From assembly GCA_003220265.1 (NCBI GenBank), contig QHRW01000113.1:51638-115637 (forward strand): a stretch of 64,000 bases of DNA. Direction: 5' to 3'. The position numbers were made by a program, and so were the translations under genes. This stretch comes from Candidatus Rokuibacteriota bacterium. GTDB taxonomy: Bacteria > Methylomirabilota > Methylomirabilia > Rokubacteriales > CSP1-6. How positions within the stretch are numbered: the first letter of the stretch is position 1; each line of letters starts with the position of its first letter. The notes beneath the pieces are model-generated. The model was not told the DNA's origin. It did no database searches and saw only the letters and a program-made list of their open reading frames with translations. Of the stretch, positions 8,995 through 22,876 are shown in pieces.

Positions 8995-10049
8995 CGCGCG
9001 CCCCCCGTGGTGTCGCCGAGCTGCGCGGCCAGCTTCTCGAGCCGCTGCTCGAGCGCGCGCAGGCGCTGGAGGATTTCCGGCAGCCGGGCTTCGGCCACCA
9101 TGATGCGCTTGGCCTGGAGCATCGGCCGCGCCGGGGTGCCCAGCACCTTGTCGCCGGCGGGCAGGCTGAAAGCGATGCCGGTCTGGGCGCCGGCGATCAC
9201 GCCGTCGCCGATCGTGAGGTGGTCGGCCACGCCGACCTGGCCCGCCAGCACCACGCCCTTGCCGAGCCGGGACGAGCCGGCGATGCCGACCTGCGCGACG
9301 AGCAGCGAGTGCTCCCCGATCTCGACGTTGTGGCCCACCTGCACGAGGTTGTCGATCTTGGTGCCTCGCCGGATGATCGTGTCACCGAAGGTCGCGCGGT
9401 CGATCGCCGTGTTGGCGCCGATCTCGACGTCGTCCTCGATCAGCACGCCGCCCACCTGCGGGATCTTGCGATGGCCGACGCCGTCGAAGGCGAAGCCGAA
9501 GCCGTCGGCGCCCAGCACCGCGCCGGCGTGGATCACCACGCGGCGGCCGACGCGGACGCCCTCCCGCAGGCTCACGTGCGGATAGACGACCGTGCCCTCG
9601 CCGATCTCCACGCCGGGCCCGATGTGGACGAGCGCGTGCAGGCGCACGCCGGCGGCGATCACCGCGCGGCTCTCGATGACGCACAGCGGGCCGACGGCGG
9701 CGCCGGGATCGACGCGCGCGTCGGCGGCCACCACCGCGGTGGTGTCGATGCCGGGCGGCGCGGGCGCGGGCGGATGGAAGAGGCGGAGCAGATCGATCAG
9801 CGCCTGCTGGGGCGCCGCGCAGCGCAGCGTGGGCGCCGGCAGGTCGGCCACGTCGGGCGGAGCCACGAAGGCGCCGGCGCGCGAGGCGCGGGCGGCGCCG
9901 TGATAGCGCGAATCGGTGAGAAAGGAGATCTGGTCGGGCCCGGCGCTCTCCAGCGGCGCCACGCCGACGACGACGCGGGCCGGGTCGCCCTCCAGCCGCG
10001 CCTGCAGCACCTCCGCGAGCTCGCCGAGCGTGAACCCGGCCTTGGCCAT
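8991..10049 (-). CDS. lpxD: UDP-3-O-acylglucosamine N-acyltransferase LpxD
   Basis: 352 residues. It adds the N-linked hydroxyacyl chain to UDP-3-O-acyl-GlcN. An N-terminal uridine-binding domain with ISFLTDSRY leads into a hexapeptide-repeat beta helix. Key blocks are [33 protein letters not shown] (here [14 protein letters not shown]) and [15 protein letters not shown], which holds the catalytic His. The C-terminal helix ends in a coiled segment rich in [12 protein letters not shown]. It follows the OmpH gene by 6 bases. Confidence 0.95.
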   Translation of the reverse strand: MAKAGFTLGELAEVLQARLEGDPARVVVGVAPLESAGPDQISFLTDSRYHGAARASRAGAFVAPPDVADLPAPTLRCAAPQQALIDLLRLFHPPAPAPPGIDTTAVVAADARVDPGAAVGPLCVIESRAVIAAGVRLHALVHIGPGVEIGEGTVVYPHVSLREGVRVGRRVVIHAGAVLGADGFGFAFDGVGHRKIPQVGGVLIEDDVEIGANTAIDRATFGDTIIRRGTKIDNLVQVGHNVEIGEHSLLVAQVGIAGSSRLGKGVVLAGQVGVADHLTIGDGVIAGAQTGIAFSLPAGDKVLGTPARPMLQAKRIMVAEARLPEILQRLRALEQRLEKLAAQLGDTTGGAR

Positions 10050-10055
10050 GTCCCC

Positions 10056-10640
10056 CTACTTCTTTCCCTTGGACCCGGCCTCCCGATCATACGCGCGGAT
10101 GACCTCGTCGGTGAGATCCGCCTCGTTCGAGGCGAAGACGACGCCGGCGCCGCGCTTCTCCACGATGAGGTAGTAGCCGCGCTCCTTGCCGATCCGGTCG
10201 ATGATCCCCGAGACCTCCTGCAGGACCTTCTGGAGCAGCAGCGACTCCTTCTTTTCCAGCTCCTTCTGGAAGTCGTCGGCGAGACGAGCGGCGTCACGGC
10301 GCTTGCGCTCGAACATCTCCTGCTTCTCCCGCCGGACGTCGGCCGTCAGCAGCGCCCCCTTCTTGTCGAGCTCGTCGCGCAATTTCTCCAGCTCCACGCG
10401 CTTGGCGTCCATCTCCTTCTGCATCGTCGCCTTGTCACGCTCGAGCTGCTCGCGGGCGGCGACGCCGGACGCCGAGCGGGCCAGCACGCGCTGGACGTCG
10501 ATGAAGGCGATGCGCTGCAGGCCGCTGGCCGGGCCCGCGGGGGCGGCCGCCGGCGGCGCGGCAGGGGCCTGGGCGCGGGCGACCGCGGCCGCGCCCAGCG
10601 CCATCACGAGAGCGATCACGAGGCTCGAGACATGCTTCAT
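10056..10640 (-). CDS. OmpH/Skp-family periplasmic chaperone
   Basis: 194 residues. A signal peptide (MKHVSSLVIALVMALGAAAV, cleavage after ARA) precedes a Pro/Ala linker, then RIAFIDVQRVLARSASG, the conserved opening of OmpH/Skp. A long charged coiled coil, residues about 65-150, forms the tentacles. The C-terminus (YYLIVEKRGAGVVFASNEADLTDEVI) completes the small beta body. It escorts unfolded outer-membrane proteins through the periplasm to the Bam complex, fitting its place 10 bases after bamA. Confidence 0.92.
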   Translation of the reverse strand: MKHVSSLVIALVMALGAAAVARAQAPAAPPAAAPAGPASGLQRIAFIDVQRVLARSASGVAAREQLERDKATMQKEMDAKRVELEKLRDELDKKGALLTADVRREKQEMFERKRRDAARLADDFQKELEKKESLLLQKVLQEVSGIIDRIGKERGYYLIVEKRGAGVVFASNEADLTDEVIRAYDREAGSKGKK

Positions 10641-10650
10641 CTACTCCTCC

Positions 10651-12966
10651 TCAGAACGGCGAGCCAACCGAGAACTGGATCGCCCCGAAGTCTTCCTTCT
10701 TGCTGCCGGGACCGTTGGTGAACTTGCGGTTGGGGTTGATGCCGTAGTCGATGCGGATGGGCCCGAACGGCGACTGCCAGCGAATGCCGCCGCCCACGCC
10801 GTACTTCTGGTCCGTGATGTCGAAATCTTCGGAGTTGTACACGTTGCCGACGTCGAAGAAGCCGGCGATCCGGAAATTGAACGGCAGCGGGATGATGTAC
10901 TCGATGTTGGCCAGGTCATAGGTATCGCCGCCCACGCGCTGGCCGGCCTTGTCGAACGGCGAGATCTTCCGCGCCTTGAAGCTGCGAACGCTGTTGGGCC
11001 CGCCGAGGTAGAAGCGCTCGAACACCGGCAGCTCGATCTTGCCGGTGAGCCCGTCCTCGGTCCAGCCGAAGCCGTACCCCCCCTCGAGGCGGCCGGACAC
11101 GATGTGGCCGAACCAGATCGGCTTGAAGTACGTGGTGGACGCCACGGCCTTGACGTACTTGGAGTCGCCGCCGAGGCCGGCGAAGTCTACCGTGAGCGCG
11201 GTGAGGCCGCCCTTGCTCGGCGTCTGGATGTTGTCGCGGCTGTCGCGGCTCACCCCGGCTACGAAGGCCGAGGTCACCCGCGTGCCCTCCTGCTCTTCGA
11301 GGATCGGGTCGCCGTTGACGACGTCGCTGATCTTGTCCTGCGTCAGCCGGTAGGCCGTGTTCCAGCGCCAGTACTCCTGGAACGGATGGCTCAACCGCAA
11401 GGCGCCGCCCAGCGTGTCGTAGTGGTACTCCGGGAACGTGCGCATGGTGCTGAAGAGGTCGAAGCCGGCGGCGAGGGGGCGGTCGAAGAGCCAGGGCTCC
11501 GTGAAGCTGATCTGGCCCTGCTGCGTGTTGGCGCCGGCCCGGATGCGCAGGCCGAGCTGCCAGCCGCGGCCAAGGAAGTTGTTCTGGGAGATGTCGAGGG
11601 TGCCCACGAAGCTGTCCACCGAGGAATAGCCGCCGCCGATCGAGAAGAGGCCGGTCGGGCGCTCGGTCACTTCCACGTTCACGAGGATCCGGTCCTTGGT
11701 GGTGCCGGGCTGGGTCACCACGTTGACCGTCTCGAAGTAGCCCAGGTTGATCAGCCGCTGGCGCGCCCGCTGCAGCTTCTGCAGCGTGAAGAGGTCGCCC
11801 TCCACGAAGGGCAGCTCGCGGCGCAGGATGCGGTCCTCGCTGCGCGTGTTGCCGGTGATGTTGATGCGCTCGACGTAGACCTCGGGCCCCTCGGTGATCT
11901 CGAGGGTGACGTCCACCGTCTTGGTGGCCGCCTGCTGCTCGGTGCGTGGCAGAATGTCGGCGGAGGCGCGGCCGATCGTGCTGTAGAGGTCGCCGATGCC
12001 CCGCACGCCGTCGCGCAGCGCGCTGCGGGAGAACACGTCGCCGCTCTTGAAGCCGAGCTGGCGTCGTAGCTCGCTCTCCGGCAGCAGGGTGACGCCGGTC
12101 AGCTTGATGACGCCGACGCGGTGTTGGTTGCCCTCCACGACGTCGATCGTAATGGTGACCCGGGCCGCCGTGCGGTCGATGCTGGTGTCGTGGCGCTCCA
12201 CGCGCATGTGCACGAAGCCGTGGTCCTGGTAGAGCGCCGCGATCCGCTCGATGTCCTCCTCCAGGCGCTGGCGCTGCACGGTGCCCCGGAGGATGAAGTA
12301 CTGGCGCTCCTTGGTGGCCATGACCTCCTTGATCTGCTTGTCGGTCAGGCCCTTGTTGCCGCGGAACACGATCTTGTCGATGGTGATCCGCCGCCCTTCG
12401 TTGATCGTGAACACGACCTTGACGTCGCCGTCGGCGAACTTCTCGACCTCGGGGCTGATCTTGACCTCGAAGTACCCCTCGTCCTCATAGGCGTCCTTGA
12501 GCCGCTCGACGGCACGCTGGACCTCCACCGGGTTGTAGACGCTGCCCAGCTTCAGCTCGATCTTGTCCTGAAGCTCGCTGACCGCGAACTTGTCGTTGCC
12601 GGTGAACTCCACGTCGCGGACGAACGGCCGCTCGACGACCACGAAGGTCACCTTCACGCCGCCCTCGAAGTCCTCGACCTTGAGCTGGACGTCGTCGAAG
12701 AAGCCGAGGCCGAAGATCGAGCGGATGTCCTCGGAAGCCTGGGAGGGATTGAAGGGGGCGCCGACGGCGGAACGGACGCGGTTGAGGATGACCGCCTCCT
12801 GCACGCGGCGGTGTCCCTCGACGGTGAGCTCCTTGATGAGGACGGTTGCGCCCGGCGGCGGCGGCTGGAGCCGGGGTGGGGTCTGCGCGTCAGCCAGGGA
12901 AACGAGGAACGCCAGCGCCGCAAAAGCGACGAAGAACGTCCGGCACACCCACCCCCCGGGAGTCAC
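10651..12966 (-). CDS. bamA: Outer membrane protein assembly factor BamA
   Basis: 771 residues. After a signal peptide ending near SLADA come five POTRA modules (about residues 45-420), with typical pieces such as IKELTVEGHRRVQEAVILNR and VERINITGNTRSEDRILRRE. The Omp85 beta barrel follows (about 440-771), with lid-loop motif VRSFKARKISPFD and a C-terminal aromatic end IQFSVGSPF. It inserts barrel proteins into the outer membrane. The start is a GTG at 12966; a second GTG six codons later, after a G-rich stretch, is possible. Confidence 0.95.
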   Translation of the reverse strand: MTPGGWVCRTFFVAFAALAFLVSLADAQTPPRLQPPPPGATVLIKELTVEGHRRVQEAVILNRVRSAVGAPFNPSQASEDIRSIFGLGFFDDVQLKVEDFEGGVKVTFVVVERPFVRDVEFTGNDKFAVSELQDKIELKLGSVYNPVEVQRAVERLKDAYEDEGYFEVKISPEVEKFADGDVKVVFTINEGRRITIDKIVFRGNKGLTDKQIKEVMATKERQYFILRGTVQRQRLEEDIERIAALYQDHGFVHMRVERHDTSIDRTAARVTITIDVVEGNQHRVGVIKLTGVTLLPESELRRQLGFKSGDVFSRSALRDGVRGIGDLYSTIGRASADILPRTEQQAATKTVDVTLEITEGPEVYVERINITGNTRSEDRILRRELPFVEGDLFTLQKLQRARQRLINLGYFETVNVVTQPGTTKDRILVNVEVTERPTGLFSIGGGYSSVDSFVGTLDISQNNFLGRGWQLGLRIRAGANTQQGQISFTEPWLFDRPLAAGFDLFSTMRTFPEYHYDTLGGALRLSHPFQEYWRWNTAYRLTQDKISDVVNGDPILEEQEGTRVTSAFVAGVSRDSRDNIQTPSKGGLTALTVDFAGLGGDSKYVKAVASTTYFKPIWFGHIVSGRLEGGYGFGWTEDGLTGKIELPVFERFYLGGPNSVRSFKARKISPFDKAGQRVGGDTYDLANIEYIIPLPFNFRIAGFFDVGNVYNSEDFDITDQKYGVGGGIRWQSPFGPIRIDYGINPNRKFTNGPGSKKEDFGAIQFSVGSPF

Positions 12967-12994
12967 CGGACCTCAGGCTCGCGCGAACCGCCGA

Positions 12995-15448
<2,454 letters not shown>

Positions 15449-15528
15449 TTGGCCCCCCTACCCCTTCCGGCCACCCGTTGGGCGCCGTTTTTTACTGCGA
15501 AGACGGCTAGTTAGTGAAAACCGAGTTC

Positions 15529-15534
15529 AGTATA
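15529..15534 (-). promoter_or_regulatory. Possible -10 box of clpC promoter
   Basis: The minus strand reads TATACT here, about 80 bases before the clpC start, inside the 153-base gap (15449-15601) between lolD and clpC. No convincing -35 is seen 16-18 bases upstream. The leader ends in a good ribosome binding site. The rest of the gap shows nothing else I can name. Confidence 0.35.
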
Positions 15535-15601
15535 TCCCGCGGGTATGACGGCTGCTAGACTTTTTCTTCACGAGCAATTAACTCTGCGAATCTCAAGCCA
15601 T

Positions 15602-16318
15602 CTACACCGGCAGGCCCCTCGCGGTCTCGCCGCTGGGTCCGACCTCGCGGGCGCGGCCCTCCACTAATCGATAGATACGGTCGGCCCGCCGTGCCAGGTC
15701 CGGGTTGTGCGTGGCGATGAGGAACGCGATTCCACGCGCGGCCTGCAACTGGAGGAACAGATCGTAGACGACTTCGCTGGTTTTGGGGTCCAGGTTACCC
15801 GTCGGCTCGTCGGCCAGGATCACGCGAGGACCGTTCATCAGCGCTCGCGCCACCGCCACGCGCTGCTGTTCGCCGCCCGAGAGCTCGCCGGGCCGGTGCT
15901 CGAGGCGATCGCCGAGGCCGACTTCGGCCAGGGCCGCCGCTGCCCGGTCGCGCGCCTCGCGGCGCGGGCGGCGCGCGACCAGCGCGGGCAGCATGGCGTT
16001 CTCCAGCGCGGACATCTCGCCGAGCAGGTTGTAGAACTGGAAGATGAAGCCGACCTCCTGGCGGCGGTAGCGCGCCAGCGCGGTCTCGCCGCGCGCGAAG
16101 AGGTCCTCGCCCTCGAAGAGCACGCGGCCCGCCGAGGGCCGGTCGAGCGCGCCGAGCACGTGCAGCAGCGTGGACTTGCCGACGCCGGAGGCGCCGACGA
16201 GCGCCACCATCTCCCCGCGTCCCACCGTGATCGAGGCGCCCCGCAGCACGCGCACGGTCTCGGGTCCCGTGCGGTACTCGCGCTCGAGGTCCTCGCCGAC
16301 CAGCAGCGCCTCAGCCAT
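15602..16318 (-). CDS. lolD: Lipoprotein-releasing ABC transporter ATP-binding protein LolD
   Basis: 238 residues. Walker A is at 42-50 (GASGVGKST), the ABC signature is [15 protein letters not shown] and Walker B is [12 protein letters not shown], which contains the LolD/MacB-type PTGNLD motif. It powers extraction of outer-membrane lipoproteins from the inner membrane. It lies 65 bases after the LolC/E-type permease gene. A MacB-like or cell-division (FtsE-like) transporter is less likely given the neighbour. Confidence 0.92.
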   Translation of the reverse strand: MAEALLVGEDLEREYRTGPETVRVLRGASITVGRGEMVALVGASGVGKSTLLHVLGALDRPSAGRVLFEGEDLFARGETALARYRRQEVGFIFQFYNLLGEMSALENAMLPALVARRPRREARDRAAAALAEVGLGDRLEHRPGELSGGEQQRVAVARALMNGPRVILADEPTGNLDPKTSEVVYDLFLQLQAARGIAFLIATHNPDLARRADRIYRLVEGRAREVGPSGETARGLPV

Positions 16319-16383
16319 TCGTCTTTGCCGTCGGGGCGGCGACGCAGGGCTCCGCCGCCCGTTGGTCTGGAAAGAGAACCCGC

Positions 16384-17612
16384 TTACTCATATCTCAGCA
16401 CGTCCACGGGATTGAGGCGCCCGGCGCGGCGGGCGGGGACAATGGTGGCGACGATTGAAAGCCCTCCGGTCACGATGAGGATCCAGAGGAAGTCGGGAAC
16501 GGCCAGGCGCATCGGCAGGTAGTCGATCTGGTAGACGTCGCCGGCCAGGCGGATGATCTTGTAGGTGTTCTGCACCCAGATCAGCGCGAACCCCACCGCG
16601 CTGCCGGCCAGGGTGCCGACCACGTAGATGCCGATCCCGACCGTGAAGAAGACGGCGGTGATGGAGCGTCGCGTGGCGCCGATGGACTTGAGGATGCCGA
16701 TCTCCTTGCGCTTGTCGGCCACCAGCAGGACGAGGTGGCCGAGGATCGCGAAGGCCGCCACCAGCGAGATAATCGTGAGGATCAGGAAGAGCGCGAGCTT
16801 CTCGAGCTGGAGCGCGTTGAAGAGATTGCGGTTCATGTCGCGCCAGTCGCGCACCCAGTACGAGTATCCCAGCCGCCGGCTGACCGCGCGCCCGATCTCA
16901 CCGGCCGCGAACGGGTCCGCCAGCTTGACCTCGATGCCGGTGACCCCGGGGAGTCCCGCGAAGTCGCGCGCCGCCGTCAGCGAGAGATACGCGATCGACG
17001 AGTCGTACTCGTGCATACCGACCTGCACCGTGCCCGTCACGGTGTAGCGGCGCATCTTCGGCACCATGCCGACGGCCGTCAGCGCACCCTTGGGCGAGAT
17101 GACCGTGACGGCGTCGCCCGGCAGCACGCCGAGCAGCCGCGCCAGCTCCGCCCCCAGGAGGATGCCGCCCTCGTTCTCGCCGATCGCCTCCAGCCGTCCA
17201 CTCCGGAGCTGCGCGCGCAGGTCGGCCATCACCGACGGATCGCTAGTGTCGACGCCGCGCACGAGGCCGCCGTGGGCGTCGCCGCCCGGACTGGTGATGA
17301 GCGCCTGCTGCAGGACGAAGGGAGTGGCCGCGCGGATGCCGGGCACCTGGCGGACGCTGGCCGCCACCTGGTCGGGATTGCTCATCCCGGCGGCGCCCGA
17401 CTGGAAGACCAGCAGGTGCGGACTGGCGGAGATGATCCGATCGCGGATGCCGTCCTGGAAGCCGGTCATCACCGCCACCACGAGGATGAGCGCGGCCACG
17501 CCGAGGAACACGCTGCCCACGCCGATCCAGGCGAACAGCGAGAGGTTCGCGCGGTTGCCGCGCGAGCCGAGATAGCGGAAGCCGAGGAACAGCTCGTAGG
17601 GCAGGCCGCGCT

Positions 17613-17616
<4 letters not shown>
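16384..17616 (-). CDS. lolC: Lipoprotein-releasing ABC transporter permease (LolC/LolE type)
   Basis: 410 residues. It begins MKRGLPYELFLGFRYLGSRG, with the first membrane helix next (ILVVAVMTGFQDGIRDRI). A large periplasmic domain covers residues about 50-260. Three C-terminal helices follow, with KRKEIGILKSIGATRRSI at the cytoplasmic coupling site. Only one permease gene is present beside lolD, so it may work as a homodimer, like the LolF form of some bacteria. The start is GTG, overlapping the lysS stop as GTGA. Confidence 0.9.
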
Positions 17617-19099
<1,483 letters not shown>

Positions 19100-19103
<4 letters not shown>

Positions 19104-20207
19104 GCCGGGCGTCCCTGGGCCCACAGCAGGTAGGCCTTGATGAAGGCGTCGATGTCGCCGTCCATCACGGCCTCCACGTTGCCGATCTCCACGCCGGTGC
19201 GGTGGTCCTTGATCCGCTGCTCGGGGTGAAACGTGTACGTGCGGATCTGGCTGCCGAAGGCGATCTCCTTCTTGGCGCCGGTGAGCTGGGACAGCTCGTC
19301 CTTCTGCTTCTTCTCGGCGAGCTCGAACAGGCGCGCCTTGAGGATGCGCATGGCCGTGTCGCGGTTGCGGAGCTGCGAGCGCTCGTTCTGGCAGGAGATC
19401 ACGATGTTGGTCGGCAGGTGCGTGATGCGCACCGCCGAGTCCGCCGTGTTGACGCCCTGCCCGCCCGGCCCCGACGAGCGGAACACGTCCACGCGGAGCT
19501 CGTCGTCGCGGATCTGTACCTCGACGTCGTCCACCTCGGGCACCGCCGACACGGAAGCGAAGCTCGTCTGCCGCCGGCTGGAGGCGTCGAAGGGCGAGAT
19601 CCGGATGAGGCGGTGCACGCCGATCTCACCGCGCAGGTAGCCATAGGCGTACTCACCGCTCACCTCGATCGTGACCGACTTGATGCCCGCCTCTTCGCCG
19701 GGCAGCAGGTCCACGACCTCGGCCTTGAAGCCCGCTCGCTCACACCAGCGCAGGTACATGCGCATGAGCATCTGCGCCCAGTCCTGCGACTCGGTGCCGC
19801 CGGCGCCCGGATGGATGGAGAGGATGCAGGGCTTGCTGTCGTGCGAGCCCGACAGCATCACCTTCAGCTCGAACTCGTCGAGCTCGCGGCGGAGCTTGGC
19901 CGCGCCCTCGGTGATCTCGGCGTCGAGGCTGCCGTCGTCCCCGGCCTCCTGCGCCAGCTCGACGAGGACGCCGAGGTCGGAGGCCTGACGGCTCAGCTCG
20001 TTGACGCGCGCGACCGTGCGCGCGAGGTCGGCCCGCTCACGGATCAGGTCCTGGGCTCGGCGGTTGTCGTCCCAGAAGGACGGCGAGGCCATCTCGGCGT
20101 CGAGCTTCTCGAGGCGCGCTTCCTTGCCGGCCAGGTCAAAGATGCCCCCGGAGCTCGTCCACCCGCCGCCTCAGCTCGCCGACCTCGCGCTTGAGGTCGT
20201 TCAGCAC
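19100..20207 (-). CDS. prfB: Peptide chain release factor 2 (programmed +1 frameshift)
   Basis: The main frame (19100-20137) encodes the body of RF2, with the RF2-specific tripeptide in RISPFDASSRRQTSF and the catalytic GGQ in SGPGGQGVNTADSAVRITH. An upstream 23-codon frame starts at GTG 20207 and ends at CTT TGA. Shifting +1 at the CTT joins it to the main frame (LRGHL then DLAGKEARLEKL), giving 368 residues, the family's length. RF2 reads UAA and UGA. When RF2 is scarce the ribosome pauses at this UGA and shifts, so RF2 controls its own synthesis. The GTG lies just upstream of the lnt stop and overlaps it by position. Confidence 0.95.
20136..20150 (-). promoter_or_regulatory. prfB programmed +1 frameshift site
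   Basis: The minus strand reads CGGGGGCATCTTTGAC. A Shine-Dalgarno-like G run lies three bases before the slippery CTT at codon 23, followed by the in-frame TGA at codon 24 (20138-20136) and a C. This is the classic RF2 recoding site. Confidence 0.93.
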
Positions 20208-21706
20208 GCCGGCCTCCGCGACGCCACGCCGACCGAGGCGGCCGCCAGGGCCAGCGAGCTCCAGGCCACCCAGTCGCCCAGCCGCGTGAACAGCGTGCGC
20301 CCGCGGCGGAGCGGCACCCGATCGCTGAGCACGCCGCGCTGGAAGAGGCCGAGGTGACGGACGATCTGGCCGGAGGGGGCGATGAAGGCCGACACGCCCG
20401 TGTTGGCGGCGCGCACGATGGCGATGCGATGCTCCACGGCCCGGAACGGGTACATCGTCAGGTGCTGCGCGGGACCGCTCGTGCGGCCGAACCAGCCGTC
20501 GTTCGTCATGTTCACCATCACGCGTGCGCCATTGTTCACGAACTCGCGAAAGAGGTCGGGGAAGATGCCTTCGTAACAGATGACGATACCGAACGGGGCT
20601 GGCGGACCCGGGAACACCACCGCACGGGCGCCGGGCTCCAGCTCGGCGATGAACTCGGCCCAGCCCCTGACAAATCCGATCACTCCCGAGAGCGGCACGT
20701 ACTCTCCGAACGGAACGAGATGAATTTTATCATACCGCCCTACGATGCCCCGCTCGGTGACGAGGAAGGCGGCATTGCTGAAGCGGGTCGGCGCGCCGTC
20801 CAGCACGTCGATGGAGCCGATGAGGAGGGCCGCCCGGAGCTGGCGCGAGAGCCCGGTCAGGGTCTCCAGCAGCCCGGCGTCACGGCGCAAGGGCGTCGGC
20901 GAGGCCGTCTCCGGCCACACGATGAGATCGGGCTGCGTGGCGCCGGCCTGGCGCGTCAGCTCGAGGTAGATCTTCAGCACGACCGTCGCGTGATCGGGGT
21001 CCCACTTGAGCGGCTGCTCGATGGCCGGCTGCATGATCGCGATCTGCGCCTCGGCCGGCGGCGGCGTCGCGCGCAGCCGGACGACGCCGAATGCCAGCAC
21101 CGCGCCCACCAGCGCCACCGCCAGGGCCACGCCGCCGAGGGCGCGCCTCCAGCTCAGCACCAGCGCGCCGGCCAGCGCGGCGTTGACGGCCACGAGGACG
21201 AACGACACCGCGTGGACGCCGCCCAGCTCGGCGACCTGGATCACCGTCAGGCGCAGGTACTGCGAGTACCCGAGCGTGCCCCACGGAAAGCCGCCGAGGA
21301 AGTGGCCGCGCAGCCACTCGGCGCCCACCCACAGGCACGGCGCCGTGGCCAGCGCCCACGCCGGCGAGCCGCGGCGCGCGATGAGGCTCACCAGCCCCGC
21401 CACGGCGGCGACATAGAGGCCGCACCATGCCGAGAGGAGAAAGACGACGCCCCACGTGAGCGGCCACGGAATCTCGCTATAGGTCCTGAAGGTGAAGTCG
21501 AGCCAGCGCAGCAGCACGAGAAAGAACGTCAGACCGTAGAGCCAGCCCCACGCGAAGGCGATGCGCGGCGCGGTCTCGAGGGCCACCAGCAGCAGCGGCA
21601 CCAGCGCAAACCAGGCCGCCATCTCCCAGTCGGTACGCGGGAAGGCCAGGGCCAGCACCACCGCGCTGCCGACGAGCAGCGCGGCCTCTCTGAGGCGGTG
21701 CGGCAT
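20201..21706 (-). CDS. lnt: Apolipoprotein N-acyltransferase Lnt
   Basis: 501 residues from the ATG at 21706. Several N-terminal membrane helices (about residues 10-210) precede a nitrilase domain. The catalytic triad appears as Glu in VWPETASP, Lys in RYDKIHLVPFGEYVP and Cys in GIVICYEGIFPDLF. A final helix lies near the C-terminus. It N-acylates lipoproteins in the inner membrane, the step before Lol sorting, consistent with the nearby lolDC genes. Confidence 0.95.
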   Translation of the reverse strand: MPHRLREAALLVGSAVVLALAFPRTDWEMAAWFALVPLLLVALETAPRIAFAWGWLYGLTFFLVLLRWLDFTFRTYSEIPWPLTWGVVFLLSAWCGLYVAAVAGLVSLIARRGSPAWALATAPCLWVGAEWLRGHFLGGFPWGTLGYSQYLRLTVIQVAELGGVHAVSFVLVAVNAALAGALVLSWRRALGGVALAVALVGAVLAFGVVRLRATPPPAEAQIAIMQPAIEQPLKWDPDHATVVLKIYLELTRQAGATQPDLIVWPETASPTPLRRDAGLLETLTGLSRQLRAALLIGSIDVLDGAPTRFSNAAFLVTERGIVGRYDKIHLVPFGEYVPLSGVIGFVRGWAEFIAELEPGARAVVFPGPPAPFGIVICYEGIFPDLFREFVNNGARVMVNMTNDGWFGRTSGPAQHLTMYPFRAVEHRIAIVRAANTGVSAFIAPSGQIVRHLGLFQRGVLSDRVPLRRGRTLFTRLGDWVAWSSLALAAASVGVASRRPAC

Positions 21707-21716
21707 CCGCCCGGCC

Positions 21717-22442
21717 TCAGGCGCCCGCCGCCAGGCGGTCGGCGAGAAAGCGCGGCAGGCCGGCGTCCACGATCTTGCGGCGCGTGGCCGCGTGATCGTA
21801 CACGACGCGGCGGATCTCCACGCGGCCCGCCTCGGCGTCCCACAGCGCATAGGCCGCGCGCGAGTCCCGGTCCCGCGGCTGCCCCACGCTGCCCACGTTG
21901 ACCAGGTAGCGGCGCCCGCGTTCGCTGTCGAGGTGGGTGACGCCCGGCAGGTGCTCGGGCCCCGACGAGCCCAGCGACCACGCGCCCGGCACGTGACTGT
22001 GTCCCACGAAGCACCAGCGGGTGGCGAAGTGGCCGAAGGCCAGGAAGCCGTCCTCGGCGGACACGAGATAGTCCCACTCGTCCGGCTGGGCCGGCGAGGC
22101 GTGCACGAGCGTGGCGCCGGCCACCTCGCGCACGAGCGGCAGCGCGTCGAGATAGCCGCGGTGATCGTCGTCGAGGCGCTCGCGCGTCCACTCGGCCGCC
22201 GCGCGCGCGTAGCGATTGAACCACTCGAGATCCAGGCGGCCGGCCACCGCGTGCTCGTGGTTGCCGGACACGATCGCCTCGGCCTTCTCCGCCACCAGCT
22301 CGACGCAGGCGAGCGGGTCGGGCCCGTACCCCACCGTGTCGCCGAGGCAGAGGACGCCGTCGGCGGCGCCGCCGCAGTCCGCGAGGACGGCGCGCAGCGC
22401 TTCGAGGTTGCCGTGAATGTCGGAGAGGATGGCGTACCGCAC
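21717..22442 (-). CDS. Metallophosphoesterase (YfcE/MJ0936-like)
   Basis: 241 residues from a GTG at 22442. The calcineurin-like motifs are visible: YAILSDIHGNLEALRAVL, CLGDTVGYGPDPLACVE, SGNHEHAV, and the late VGHSHVPG and YLVNVGSVGQPRD. These bind a di-metal centre. The protein is a soluble phosphodiesterase or phosphatase of unknown substrate. It lies 14 bases after nusB and 10 bases before lnt, inside the same transcription unit. Confidence 0.88.
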   Translation of the reverse strand: MRYAILSDIHGNLEALRAVLADCGGAADGVLCLGDTVGYGPDPLACVELVAEKAEAIVSGNHEHAVAGRLDLEWFNRYARAAAEWTRERLDDDHRGYLDALPLVREVAGATLVHASPAQPDEWDYLVSAEDGFLAFGHFATRWCFVGHSHVPGAWSLGSSGPEHLPGVTHLDSERGRRYLVNVGSVGQPRDRDSRAAYALWDAEAGRVEIRRVVYDHAATRRKIVDAGLPRFLADRLAAGA

Positions 22443-22456
22443 GCGCGGCGGGCTTT

Positions 22457-22876
22457 TCAGGCGGAGGTCGCGCGATGCTCGCGGAGGATCCGGTCGAGCA
22501 CGCCGTTGATGAAGCGGCTCGACTCCGTGGTCCCGAACTTCTTGGCGATCTCGATGGCCTCGTTGATCACGGCCTTCGGCGGCACGTCGGGCGCCCACAG
22601 GAGCTCGTACACCGCCATGCGCAGGATGTTGCGATCCACCACGGCCATGCGGTCGAGATCCCAGTGCTCGGTATACTGGGCCAGGAGCTGATCGATCTTC
22701 GGCTGCTGCTGCTTGCTGCCGCGCACGAGCGCATCCGCGAAGGTCTGCGTGTCGGGATCGACGGGGTGTCGCGTCCAGAACTCGCGCTCGTGGGGCGACG
22801 GGTCCTCGGCCCCGTGCTGGTCGAGCTGATAGAGGAACTGCAGCGCGACCTCCCGTGCCTTACGCCTTTTTCCCAT
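22457..22876 (-). CDS. nusB: Transcription antitermination factor NusB
   Basis: 139 residues, all helical, with the NusB pattern KAREVALQFLYQLD near the N-terminus and ELLWAPDVPPKAVINEAIEI and FINGVLDRI in the C-terminal half. It binds boxA RNA with NusE (S10) in rRNA antitermination. It overlaps the end of ribH by 17 bases; the ribH-nusB pair is widely conserved. Confidence 0.95.
   Translation of the reverse strand: MGKRRKAREVALQFLYQLDQHGAEDPSPHEREFWTRHPVDPDTQTFADALVRGSKQQQPKIDQLLAQYTEHWDLDRMAVVDRNILRMAVYELLWAPDVPPKAVINEAIEIAKKFGTTESSRFINGVLDRILREHRATSA

Noticed and set aside
15603..16522. Long plus-strand open frames opposite lolD, lolC, bamA, secA and others
   Set aside because: Arg/His/Ala-rich translations with no domain, lying antisense to clear genes. 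They result from high GC at third codon positions.
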